Source of the DNA: Trichoplax sp. H2
Lineage: Eukaryota > Placozoa > Uniplacotomia > Trichoplacea
Reading direction: 5' to 3'
DNA: 64,000 nucleotides
Assembly: GCA_003344405.1 (NCBI GenBank)
Contig: NOWV01000026.1
Location: 1 to 64,000, forward strand
Within the stretch, counting starts at the first letter, position 1. Every line of letters begins with the position of its first letter. A program made the translations under genes and the position numbers. A model generated the notes under the pieces. It was not told the origin of the DNA, searched no databases, and was given only the letters and a program-made list of their open reading frames with translations. Shown here piece after piece: positions 25,709-37,400 of the stretch.

Positions 25709-26216
25709 ATATTAGGATATTTTCGTAGATACTAAATTGTTTAAAAGCAGTATTTGGCGTATCTCTTCGGTGATCTGAGTTGTTCGATACAATTGATTTG
25801 TAGCGTAATAACTCTGGATAAGAAAATTATCATTTAATTTAATAAATACTCGAATAATATAATAAGTATGCATAAGCTATAAAGCAATAAGAAAATTTTA
25901 GCACAATATACCAATTCTCATCAATTCAGCAGAATACATATATCGATACCCGCCGGTACCCGGATGATCATACTGCAATATTATTCTGTACTTTAACGCA
26001 CGAGTACAATACTGTAATTTAGCAGAAAAAAGTATCTGCAACGTAATTCCAAATTTCACTAAAGTGAAACGAAATTCATAATGTATAATATTCACTTAAT
26101 TCTAACTTTGCTATTTTTATCATTTTAATCTAACAACTAGTAAATAAGTTATAATGCAATCTTATTCTAAAATATTATAGTATTGTACAATGCTGCACAT
26201 CAGCAATAGTGCCTCT
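25709..26216. other. Convergent 3' intergenic interval, XPNPEP3/FAM174-like
   Basis: 508 bp between facing stop codons, AT-rich, no GTAC array and no exon seen. Confidence 0.6.
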
Positions 26217-28722
26217 TTAATGTCTGCGGCTTCTCCTGACTTCAAATACTGTAGTATCGTCGTCATCGTCATCCGTCGGTCCAAGCGGAGCCATCTCCAT
26301 ATCAACGCCAGCAATAACACCATAACTTGAATATTATCAACACAAATTACAATATTTAAGACTAAGAATTTAATAACAATTTGTAGCCATGTATCACAAA
26401 ACTAAAAATAGTAGATTTAGTAGAAGCATGAAGGTATAACTGTACCGTGAGCTACTAAAAATTAAAGGATAGCATCTGTATAATATACAACGTCGCAGCT
26501 CATAATAAACTCTTACTGACTAATAAGGGATGATTAAAATCATTAAATGTACTGTACGTATTACTATGAAGTGCCTGGATATTGTGAGAATTGCACATAA
26601 TATTTATTTAGTGCCTTTACACGAGTTTACACTTTATTTGTACTTTACTAGCCTACAACCCGCTTACTTGGAAAACGAGAAGTATTCTATACAACATAGC
26701 ATGTATTACCGTAAATTTACTGAGAACTTCTGCAGCAGACTCAAACCGCAGATAATAGCGCATAAATTCGTACTTACTTGGCAATAGCAGAGTAAAAGTA
26801 CAGTAATATCTAGTGAATCTTATACTATTGTAACAGTATGATTTAAGCCGTGAAATTTTAACGGAAACTAGACAGTAACGCTACGTGAGTCTAAAATAAT
26901 TTCCGAGTTCTAAAGAGTCTGCATATATGTTAACTAGTGTTAATACATTTTATGTCAGTAAATACAGTAGTACAGTACAGTTTATGTAAAATGATACCGT
27001 TTTGTCTTTCGTTTCATTTTTCCAGTGACTGCACGGTATACAAAAAACGCTAGTATAAACACGGAAGCTGCAATGAACTAAAATAATAGACACAACACAA
27101 TAACAACAATAAGTGTAGGAAATTACAGGATGAAAATGCTACATTTGTGTATACTGCCATAGGCAACTAGATACCGCTACTTTCTGTAATCCATGACATT
27201 GCACAGTAAAGTATAAAGACGATAATCTATGAAATTTATGGATTATTACATTACATCTACTCTAGTAATTAAATAAATAAATCATAATTTATCAGTCCCA
27301 ATGGTCAACTCTAACTCTTAGCACTTTTGAAATGTAATACACTACAGTATTGTGTAATCCTATATCCTAAGTCATCCTGTATTTCTTTTTCCTCAAATGC
27401 TAAACTCAAATAACAATTAATTATTATAGTCCTGCTCATATCTTCATAATTAGATATATTTTTATCGTTTAGATCCCCTTATAATGTGTACATTGATACC
27501 ATTTTTGTAACATCTCGCACAATAGGCTTCATTGGCATTGTAATTAAATATCCAATATTGCATTTACAGTTACTTTCGTACGCATATTAGCATAAACACA
27601 CAAATTACAGTATGCTGTTTCGCACAAGACAGAAATATATCACAATTAAGCAGATCAAATAAAGAATTTGCTGTAAATTTAAGTAGGAATGCTCTAGATC
27701 ATCCATTCAATCTTACACTGCTCTATGCAACCGATCCGCGATTTCGCGCATACATGTACTCATGAAGCACTAGTGTGCAATTACCATTTACGGTAGTTAA
27801 TCATTCTAAATCAAGGCCCACTTAACTAAAAACTAAGTTTAGATATTAGAAAGTCATTGGAAAGGAAATAAAACATAGCAGTCAGTATGGTTTCATGGAT
27901 AGTTACAGTTCATGTCAAATCCACTCTGAATTATATTGTAGGTCAGTCGTTTCATAATGATTATATTTCTTGTAAAAAAATGAATCACTGACTTCAACGC
28001 TGATCAAACCGTGAAATAATGCAAAGTAGAATTTCTACATACATTGAATGTTAGACAAGACTACACTTTCACTATTTTGCATACGCGTTTACTGGGTGTG
28101 CGTAATGCTGATATTACAAATAATGTACACTAGAGACCCTATAAGGGTTAGGATCTCTAATGTATACTACTGGCAAGTTCTAACTATAAACTCACTTGAG
28201 ACGCAACAAATATAAGTTTACATTATAATTTGAAATTACCACGTATATAAAAACCATCATCGATACATTTTCTTCGTCACTATCACCACCAGAACCTGGC
28301 GACTTTTGACTGACAGAGCTGGTGACTGTTACTGCTGAGGCGGTAATGGATCTGGTTTCGTCATGAACACTCTTAGTAGCTGCCTTACTAATACTGCTGG
28401 TGATCCTAAGAGATGAAGTTGTAACCGTGATGATCGAAGCGGCATATGTATTTTCCGTCCTACTTAGTGTAGCTGAGAATCTAGACGACTTTGTATCTGA
28501 GGCTACAGCAGAATTCTCACCAATTTTATCTGTTGCCTCTGATAGCATGCCTTGAAATATGGACACTACAGAAGAATAGCAACAAGGAATGATTAAATAA
28601 TTATAAATGACAGAAAAATTATAAGGGGATCCCCATAATAACATAATTATAATTTTAGGAATAAAAGGCAAAGTTGTGATAAAATTAGAATTTATAATTA
28701 AGTAGGCTAGGAGAGCACACAT
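26217..28722 (-). CDS. FAM174-like single-pass membrane protein
   Basis: Exons (coding order): first exon ending near 28255-28267 with its 5' end uncertain (28722 if the long open frame is used, or about 28567 if the good acceptor CTTCTGTAG is real and a signal-peptide exon lies upstream); 27077-26998; 26325-26217. The ectodomain is Ser/Thr-rich and acidic at its end (GGDSDEENVS). One hydrophobic helix, FIAASVFILAFFVYRAV, is followed by a basic stop-transfer GKMKRKTKRYGVIAG. The short tail ends with MEMAPLGPTDDDDDD, TTVFEV and RRSRRH. Helix, RRYGV-type motif, acidic run and TxxF near the end match the FAM174 (DUF1180) family, type I membrane proteins of the secretory pathway. Function in this family is not established. 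Convergent with XPNPEP3, divergent from PSMD12. Confidence 0.72.
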
Positions 28723-29089
28723 TATTTAAAACTATATATTGTCACGCTGCCTCGTAGATTTCGAAATTCAACTGTAACAGTTAATAAAAACTAATTATAA
28801 CTAATAGGACTAATAATTTACACGTATAGCATAGACCATAGTATAATACACACTAAGCATTCTTACTACAGTCTACACAGCGACTAAAAGTTTAGTCACA
28901 TTTACGTACAGGTTAAGTTTACTTTACAAATCATATTTAATATGTATATACGATCCAATTTTTCGATCATTTTACCGGACGTAGCTGCGTACATATGTAT
29001 TTCAATTAATTGATAGTCAATTTAAATTAATATAATATAATACAATCATTTACGTAACTATTTCTTTATGACAAAAAGCTGCTCAATAC

Positions 29090-29785
29090 TATTGTACTGT
29101 ACATCAAAATATTACCGTACAGTACATCGGCATAGTGTAAACGACGAACGATCGATGCATACATATTAATCAAATTATTCTAGAAAAGACATATTCAACG
29201 ACATATTGTATAGTTCGAGTACCTATAAGTATCAGAGAAATCTTGCTGATTATTTCTTGTCGTAAAGCCATAGATTTGCAGCGACATACGAATATTGTCT
29301 CGCATACCAGTAAGGCGCGTCTCCTTCGGTACTGAGGTGACAGTGGTGGTAAATTCGAAACATTCGACAGATACTGCTACTGTACTGTACAGTACGCTAC
29401 TATACTACTACACAGTGTACAGTACTGTATTCTGAAGGTTTAACCATACTGTACAGTGTACAGTACACTGTACAGTAGTACAGTACAGTACTGTATTATA
29501 CTGTACTGTACAGTACGTACAGTACAGTACAGTGTACTGTAGTGTACTGTTTCGATATCATTGCACTACTACTAGTGTACTGTACTGTACACTGTACAGT
29601 ACAGTACTGTACAGTAAGTAGTAATGCGAAACAAGGAGGAATCAATAAAATTACAGTACTGCACTAACACAGTACAGTACAACGACTTTTCGTACGGTGG
29701 CTGCAGTACTGTGCAGTACAGTAAAGACATCGGACTATCGGAGTCAAACATCACTCCGAACTACAGTACTGTACTGTACTAGTGG
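29090..29785. repeat. (GTACW)n array D between FAM174-like and PSMD12
   Basis: A small patch at 29090-29125 and a dense block at about 29375-29785 ending about 105 bp before the PSMD12 ATG. Same lattice of GTAC separated by A or T. A further short patch at 30408-30475 lies in the second PSMD12 intron. Confidence 0.9.
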
Positions 29786-29889
29786 AAATCTAAATTGCAA
29801 TCGAAACTCAAGCGTGGAGTAGCAGTCGTACATTTTATTAAACCTTATCTGCGATATAGAATAGAAAATTTAAAATTTCTGTAATCTTA

Positions 29890-32447
29890 ATGATGGAGGT
29901 GGATATTACCCAAAATTCTAATGAAAAGTTGCAAGAATGTGAAAAACTTGCTAAAGTAAGTGTTATTAGATCTAAGAGATTGTGCTACTACAATAATACA
30001 GTACAATAATCTCTTATTCTAAACGATTTAAATTTTTTTACTTCAACTTTAGGAAGGTAAATTAAATGAAGCTTTAGAAATTCTGTATGTTATTGAAAAA
30101 CATGCTAGGACGGTAAGAAATTAACTTCACCTAACCACAGTGCCGTGCTGTGAGGATTCTACATATCTTTTAATACTATAAGTGTAAAATTTCCACATTA
30201 TCTTCGGGTCACTCTGCTTACTGTAACAAAAGAAAGATCAGTTCTCAAGTTACTTTTAATTTTTATGAAAAAGTCTGTAAGAGCAGACAATTATTCCCTT
30301 ACAATTTTAAATTTTTCGCAAATACATACTCGGTTTTCTTATAAGTGAAAAGTTAGTCCTAAATAAGAATACTGCAGATTTGCACTCATGGTTAGAGCAA
30401 TACAGTATATACTGTATATTATTATATAATCCATTCCGGACTTGATGTACTGTACTCTACGTGTACAGTACAGTACTGCATAACGAAGCTAGAATATTTC
30501 TAATCAAACACCTCCTTAGCCTAATATCTAGATTCTAAGCAGAGATAATTGTCAACTTATTATGTATCTTTGCTGATATTAACTAACTCTAGGCTTGTGA
30601 TGCCCCTGCAACAGCTCGTATATTAGTTTCTATAATTAGACTTTGCTTCCAGGCAGCGGAATGGGATATGCTGAACGAAAACATCGTCTTGTTAACCAAA
30701 AGACGAAGTCAGTTGAAACAGGTATTAATAACATGTTAAACTTAAACCAATCAAGATTTGATGGTACGCCCTCTAGATGAATATCATATATAATTATTTT
30801 TCTGCTAATGCTTATATCTAAATGTCTACGTATAGGCTGTTGCTAAAATGGTTCAAGAAGCCTTCACCTTCGTCGATCAAACGCCCGCTGGGGCAATTAA
30901 ATTAAAATTAATTGAGGTTTTGAGACAAGTAACGGATGGGAAGGTGAGATGTAATTTATATTTTGAATTGTTCCGAATTCCTCGATGCAACTACTATATC
31001 TTTATGATGATTAACTAAAACGCAGATCTACGTTGAAGTTGAAAGAGCAAGACTGACTAGAATACTATCTGAGATGAAGGAAAAGGAAGGAAATATCGAT
31101 GAAGCAGCTCGATTATTACAAGAATTGCAAGTTGAAACATACGGCTCTATGGACAAGCGTGAAAAAGTGGAATTTATTTTAGAACAGATGCGTCTTTGCC
31201 TTACCAGGAAGGATTACATTCGTGCGCAAATCATCAGCAAAAAAATCAGCCGTAAATTTTTCGCAAATGACGAGGCACAAGTAAATCATCATTCTCTTCT
31301 TTCGTTAGCGACATACTGAAGGCTACTAGATTTTTTTAATTTTCTTATAAATCATAGGATTTAAAGTTGAAGTTTTACGAATTGAGTATAAGCCTTGCTG
31401 AAGCTGATTCCGCTTATATTAAAGTATGCCAGTACTATTCAGAAATTTATAATACGCCGATAATTAGGGAATCTGAAAACAAGTGGAAAGAGGTAACAGA
31501 GATGAACTTCTGATGTAATTGCAAATTTAGATCTGAACCTTTTGCGAACAGTCTTTTTTGATATATAATTACGACAAATGCTAGGCCTTACAAAAGATGG
31601 TAATATATGGTATATTGACTCCCTCGAGTCACGACCAGAAGCAAATGATACTTCGCATCAGTCAAGATAAAAATCTAGAAAAGATTTTGAAATATAAGTA
31701 AGATGTTAATTCTTGTTGGTCACAATTTTCGAACGTCTTCATCAATGCAGTACTATTCTATACGATGTTAATATCGTTGGTACTAACCAAACAATTTCTT
31801 GTACCTAGAGAGTTACTGGACTGTTTCATTAGTCAAGAAATCGTACTTTGGAATTCCATTACAACGAGGTTTCAAGAAGTAATTTTAAAAGGCTGCGAAG
31901 AATCGCCTAACACGAATCTCTTTGAGACTGATACAGATGACGGTCGAAAGCGATGGGCGAGTCTTAAAGAGAGAGTAGTGGAACATGTCAGTTTCGATTT
32001 TATTCAAGCTTCGGAATATTTTATTGATAAGATAATTACAACGACCTAATATTTATACATTGCTAACTTTCAGAATATAATCGTGATAGCAAGTTACTAT
32101 ACTTCAATCAAACTGGGTCGACTAGCTGAACTATTACATTTAACGGTTGCGGTATGTATTTTTTAGTTATCCAATCTTATTTTTGATTATTAAAAATATC
32201 GTTATGTTGGAGATAGGAAACAGAAACATTTATATCAAATCTGGTCATTTCAAGAACTATATTTGCCAGAATTGACAGACCTGCTGGCATTGTAAATTTT
32301 ATTAAGATTTGCGAGCCAGATCTGAAGCTGAATGAATGGTCTACGAAAACACGTAACCTAATGGGTTTAATAAATAAAACGACCTACATGATTAACAGGG
32401 AAGAAATGCTTAAGGCGAAGGGTAATAACCTCATCCTAACAGATTAA
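29890..32447 (+). CDS. PSMD12: 26S proteasome non-ATPase subunit Rpn5 (PSMD12)
   Basis: Ten exons: 29890-29955, 30053-30112, 30593-30721, 30836-30943, 31026-31280, 31358-31492, 31585-31697, 31809-31986, 32074-32151, 32217-32447; 450 residues against 456 in human. Nearly all junctions are phase 0. Helical repeats fill the N-terminal two thirds ([45 protein letters not shown]). The PCI module follows, with [30 protein letters not shown] and the C-terminal helix [18 protein letters not shown]. Rpn5 is a scaffold of the proteasome lid. A second ATG follows the first directly; the first is used here. The C-terminus runs about ten residues past the usual end, or an unseen last exon follows a GTAATA donor near 32431. 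Confidence 0.96.
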
Positions 32448-32596
32448 ACTCCTATCTGAAACGACATTTTTATCATTAATTCCTGTTTATGATATCATAG
32501 TGTATAGTTATGGAATTGAAGTTTATTCTTGAGTTCATTAACACATATCTATGTTTTATACGCGCTTTACGCAATTGTTAATCCTAGAAGTAGCAG

Positions 32597-32635
32597 CTCA
32601 GAGCTAACAATCAACTGTTACATGATAGCTCTGAG
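32597..32635. other. Hairpin 3' of PSMD12
   Basis: Arms CTCAGAGCTA (32597-32606) and TAGCTCTGAG (32626-32635), perfect over 10 bp with a 19-base loop, about 150 bp after the PSMD12 stop. It could sit in the 3' UTR. Confidence 0.5.
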
Positions 32636-34282
32636 GTAGTTATTCTCTTTTCAGAACGATACAACAGGACTTAAGTATAATTTATGGGTTTTGTTACAGT
32701 ATGGTATATAGTTGACTGATCTAGCGCTAATTGTTCACAGTAGGGTAGTGTGTTCTAGGACAGGTAATAAAATGCTTGCTTAAGCCTTGAATTCCTATGC
32801 TCTTAAAAGTTATATGTGTACAGTGTAGCACGCATGTAACTACCATACGTAACTGGTATGTAAGAAAATAACAGCTGTTATAGAGCGCACCGCTATATGC
32901 AGTATGTGTAGCGGGAACGCTATAAAATTAAGAAAAACTATTAAGTAAATTTTGGGGCAATTACAGCTTCAGTATAGCATAAATTGAGATTAATTCAATT
33001 GAAAGTCTCCTATCAATTTAAAAGTAAAAATAATTAGAATTATCGACAGTTTAATAGTCATATAGATCAGAAGACTAGCAAAGAAGCGGTCAGATATTAA
33101 ATCGAAAATGTGACTTAGTAAATTGCACTATTTCTATGAATTAATAGTTGAAAACTTCAGCTACTTACCCTGTGTAATATCGTTTCCACAGTAATTTTAG
33201 TCCACAGAGGAATCCAGTACTATAAAAGCTTTTTATTACAAGGTTCTAAAGAATAGTACAGCAATAATTAATTACTCACAAGAATCTAGTCTAAAGTAAT
33301 CTGAGCTCAATTAGATATCAAATCTTTTCTCCTCCTTTACGCTCAGATTTGTACACCTTATATACTTTTCTCTGAATCTATTTAAGGCAATAACATCGTC
33401 TACAATCAGACATGAATCATCACTACATTTTACAGTATTAATCAAACTGCTTACAATATTATTACTTTACCATTAATGTCCAACACCGTAAGGTATTGGG
33501 CATCTTTACAATCTTAGTATTTCAAGTCGTATAACGTCCTGTACCATAATTAGTTAACAGCTATATTAGTGAATAACACTTTCTAATATAGTAGTTACCA
33601 GTCACCTAAATCTAGCAGCACAAGAATATCTATTTTTAGAAACTTAACTATTCTAAATATAGTACACAACACAATCAAATATAGCTATCGCTACAAGCAA
33701 ATATAGGGTGCATCACTACACCCTGTTACCTTATTAATATTCAATAAGTAGGTGAGCTGATCTGCCTACTTTTCTAAATGCAATTGCAAATTCAGTGAGA
33801 CTTACGCAGACCTACCGTACATGACCCAATACGATCGAGCATCTTATCGAAATACTATGTTATCTGTACTTAATGCTAACTTTCGCAGGATGTTCGAACT
33901 AGACTTCAACTACCAATAAACGGTGGACAGTAAAATTATTATGCGCTACATCAAAATTAATAGACAACACTTGAAACGAATAGAAACCAAACTGCCGAAA
34001 CGCTAAGCCACTAGAACGCTTTGCACTACGTGTAGTTATTTATTTTAAAATTACTGATACAATAGTAGGTAATCCTTGACAGCAGGACGTTATCCTTTTA
34101 TTATTTTATAAGTAAAAACTGATACAGGTCACAAGTTCAGTAATCTTGTTTCAGTGGCTGTACATAAATACAACAATGTACTGCAATCTATAACAAATTT
34201 CCTATTCATTAAAATAGGTATTGGTGGTAGACCATGATAAGACGACGTCATGATTTAAACAAACTTTGCATAATGTGCACGA

Positions 34283-34318
34283 GGTAACATTCGGGAATCG
34301 CACATACCGAATGTTACC
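34283..34318. other. Hairpin 3' of JMJD8
   Basis: Arms GGTAACATTCGG (34283-34294) and CCGAATGTTACC (34307-34318), perfect over 12 bp with a 12-base loop. It lies about 90 bp downstream of the JMJD8 stop on the minus strand, so it may be a 3' UTR or 3'-end-processing structure. Confidence 0.6.
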
Positions 34319-34408
34319 ATATATACAATATTATACTCTCTTGAATGCTTAATAACAATTAAACAAAACCAAAGATGGGGGTTGAAATATTGTTTCAATT
34401 GTCAGAAT

Positions 34409-37400
34409 TTAGCCGGATAAAAATGTAGATACAAAAACTGTAGTTTTCATATTGATCGTTGCATGCCACCAGCCACTTGGAACATAAATTATCTGTACAG
34501 TCAGATAAAAGGAAAAATAGAAATACCATTAAGCACAAATGATATTATACTTTTGATTATTAGAAAACTGATCTGCATTGCCCTAAACTTGACATATGAA
34601 TATAAAAAAATAAAGATTTCTCGCTATCATTTATGGATATTTATAAGCTTGGCATTGTCTTGAAAGTTCTACTTCATGGGCTATATATGATTAATTATAA
34701 TGCTCTGCAGCATAGGCATGTGGTCAATTAAGTTCCGTCTTAAAGCATTGTCAGTACAACAGTAAAAACCCAGCACAAAGAAAGTCAATGCGATGCATCT
34801 TTTGAATTACAATAATTTGCCATCTTATTAATATGAGAAGTAATAGTATATCAGACAGAACATATTGGTGTAACTTCATTTGTAATTTGCAAATGCAAAA
34901 AAGTTGAGAATTCCGAGTATACATGACTAGGTATTGTGTTTATATACTTCTTGATAGTACTGCATACAGCTACAGCACAATAATCTCAGATTCGGTAGAT
35001 ACGACAAAGGCTTCTAAAGTGCAGCTCCTCACAATTGACTGAGATGAAATAGATTTGCTCATTTTATGGCGATAACGTAATCGGATTACTATACATTGAC
35101 ATCTTCGCCATGCTAGCACCCCGCTGCTTATTAGCCGCAAGAGCTAAACTGAAGGCTACATAAGCGTATAACTGACCATCATTAAATTAACTTAATCCTA
35201 TTTGCTAGCTTAACAGATTCAGTACTATTACTACTATACAACCATAACAACATTTAGGATTGATGATAACGCTTGAATCACTGATTTCAAAAATTATTGT
35301 GGTAACCGGTATCATCTCATGAGATAATATTGGATCACATTACGTGTATAGTCGTACCCATCAACCATCAGCAAAGCGATCCGTAAATACTAGTACAAAT
35401 ATAATTGGTGAATGACCAAGCGAGATTCTCATACCTCGTTCGGTTCTACTGAACATTCAAAGGGTTGTTCATTGATGTTTAACTTTGTATACTGGCAGGT
35501 AAGCCATTGGAGTGTTGTTTGGTTGGGATCAAATTGCGGTTTACGATTAGGAGGGTATAGAAGCCAGTGCTAAAATAATAATCAAGTAATATTGCATTTA
35601 GATTATTGTGTGAATCGAAGGTGAAAAAGTAACTGTAAATTACTGCAGTAATAAAAAAATAGCATGTGCACACTTTACGTAAATTTTAAACTTTAAATTA
35701 TCTGTTAGTATATAATTCTAATTCCAAACAGGCTAACCAAGTAATCATATTTTAGACTATTAGGTACTTCAAATCCTAATGTTGTACCGATAACTAAAAA
35801 AATGAACTTGACTAGCATATTTCTAAACATTAAAGTCTAGAATCATAAACTGTCCGCAGATATGATAATAACACATGAGCTTAATCTAGCCTTTTTTCCA
35901 TGGAGAGTTTCACTGAATACAGGTCCATGAAAATGAAAAGGTACTCCGCTACCAGGACCTACAGACAGAAAAAATCCTACACATATATAACCTAATCTTC
36001 CATATAAAACTTGCTACGTTTTAGTTACCATAGTAATCTAGTCTAGTAGATCACATAAAAGTAAATCTAAGCATTTATCAACTGTTATAAAGTATATTTA
36101 TTATTATACTATTATGAAAAATAAAACTGTTAAAAGAAAAAGTAGTATTAAAATTGCACGTAAATCTCACCCGCAATACCAAAACTTAGCATTGAGGTAA
36201 AGCCAGGGATATTATATGGCGGCTTATAATAGTAGGAAAACAGCGTTTTCCATTCCGTATGGTTATTGTCTCCAAAGAAATAATATGTGTCTGATAATTA
36301 TAATATAGTATAACAAAGTTGCTATGATCAGAAAACGCAGGCACAACATTAGAACGTATTAATTTAGATCAAGCAGTAATATCATAGAGTTAGGTGTGAT
36401 ATCATTTAAATTCGCAAGGAAATGATTCGCTAGTTTGATACTTTCTCAAAGCTAAAGTAATATAATTGTTTCTAAAATACGCAGTTGTACATTGATATTA
36501 TAAAATAATATCTAACTACAGTACTAGAAATTCCGGTGCGGTAAGCTTAAAAATATTCCTACCTACGCCCAGTTCTTCCAGGCTTTGCGGTTTGATATAG
36601 TTGTTAACATAATTTGATAAGGTGGTATCAACTATAGCATAATTGGAAAGGTACTATTAATAAGAAAGTGACATAATTTGGGAATTTTACATATAGGATA
36701 TAAAAATATTTTGTGCATAGGTAGTTATGGAGTAAACTTTTGCGCAGCTGTCGTAACATAAATTCCATAAGAAAACTTATCTACTGTCAATTGCTATGCA
36801 TAGTAAATTAAATTAGTAGATTCGGCTTCAAGCTATGAATGAATGCTTTATTGAAAGCTGGCTAGGCTTTTAATAAATAGTAGCTTCGTAAATGCTGATA
36901 CGGTAAAGGAGTTGATAATTAAGCGGTAATGTACGATGCACAGCAGTACGCAATCCGGGACTACAGAGAGAGAGTAGTACTGTACCCTGACGTAATCCAT
37001 ATCAAACGGTATAGATAAGATGTAAACGAGCATAGTATACAGCCAATCTACATCACCTTTTTCCTACTAACCAATGATAAACACTAAACAAGCAAACAAA
37101 CGCATAAGAATACTTATTAAATGGCGCAATGTAACAAATATAAACTGCTAATGCATTTATTTGTAAGTAACATGGATTCGGCATTACTACACGGCCACAC
37201 CTAGCAGTACGAACATTATCATTTGCATCAAACTTGAACCCTTCCGTTTTGCGTTGGTGTATGACTGATGTAGATCATCGTGATACTCTGCTTTAATGAG
37301 ACTAGAGTTGTATTACTGTTCCTCCTGACGATAGGGGATCGTCAGTATTTAGAGTCGTACTGTAGGCAAATATCAGGGAGGATAAACCTGATAGTAGGAT

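Larger units (their letters stand above)
32448..34408. other. Convergent 3' intergenic interval, PSMD12/JMJD8
   Basis: Nearly 2 kb without a recognised exon. It carries two foldbacks (separate entries) and essentially no GTAC array. There is no tRNA or snRNA signature that I can support. Confidence 0.55.

Noticed and set aside
28130-28175. An inverted repeat around CCTATAAGG
   Set aside because: The arms pair only with several gaps, too weak to separate from background.
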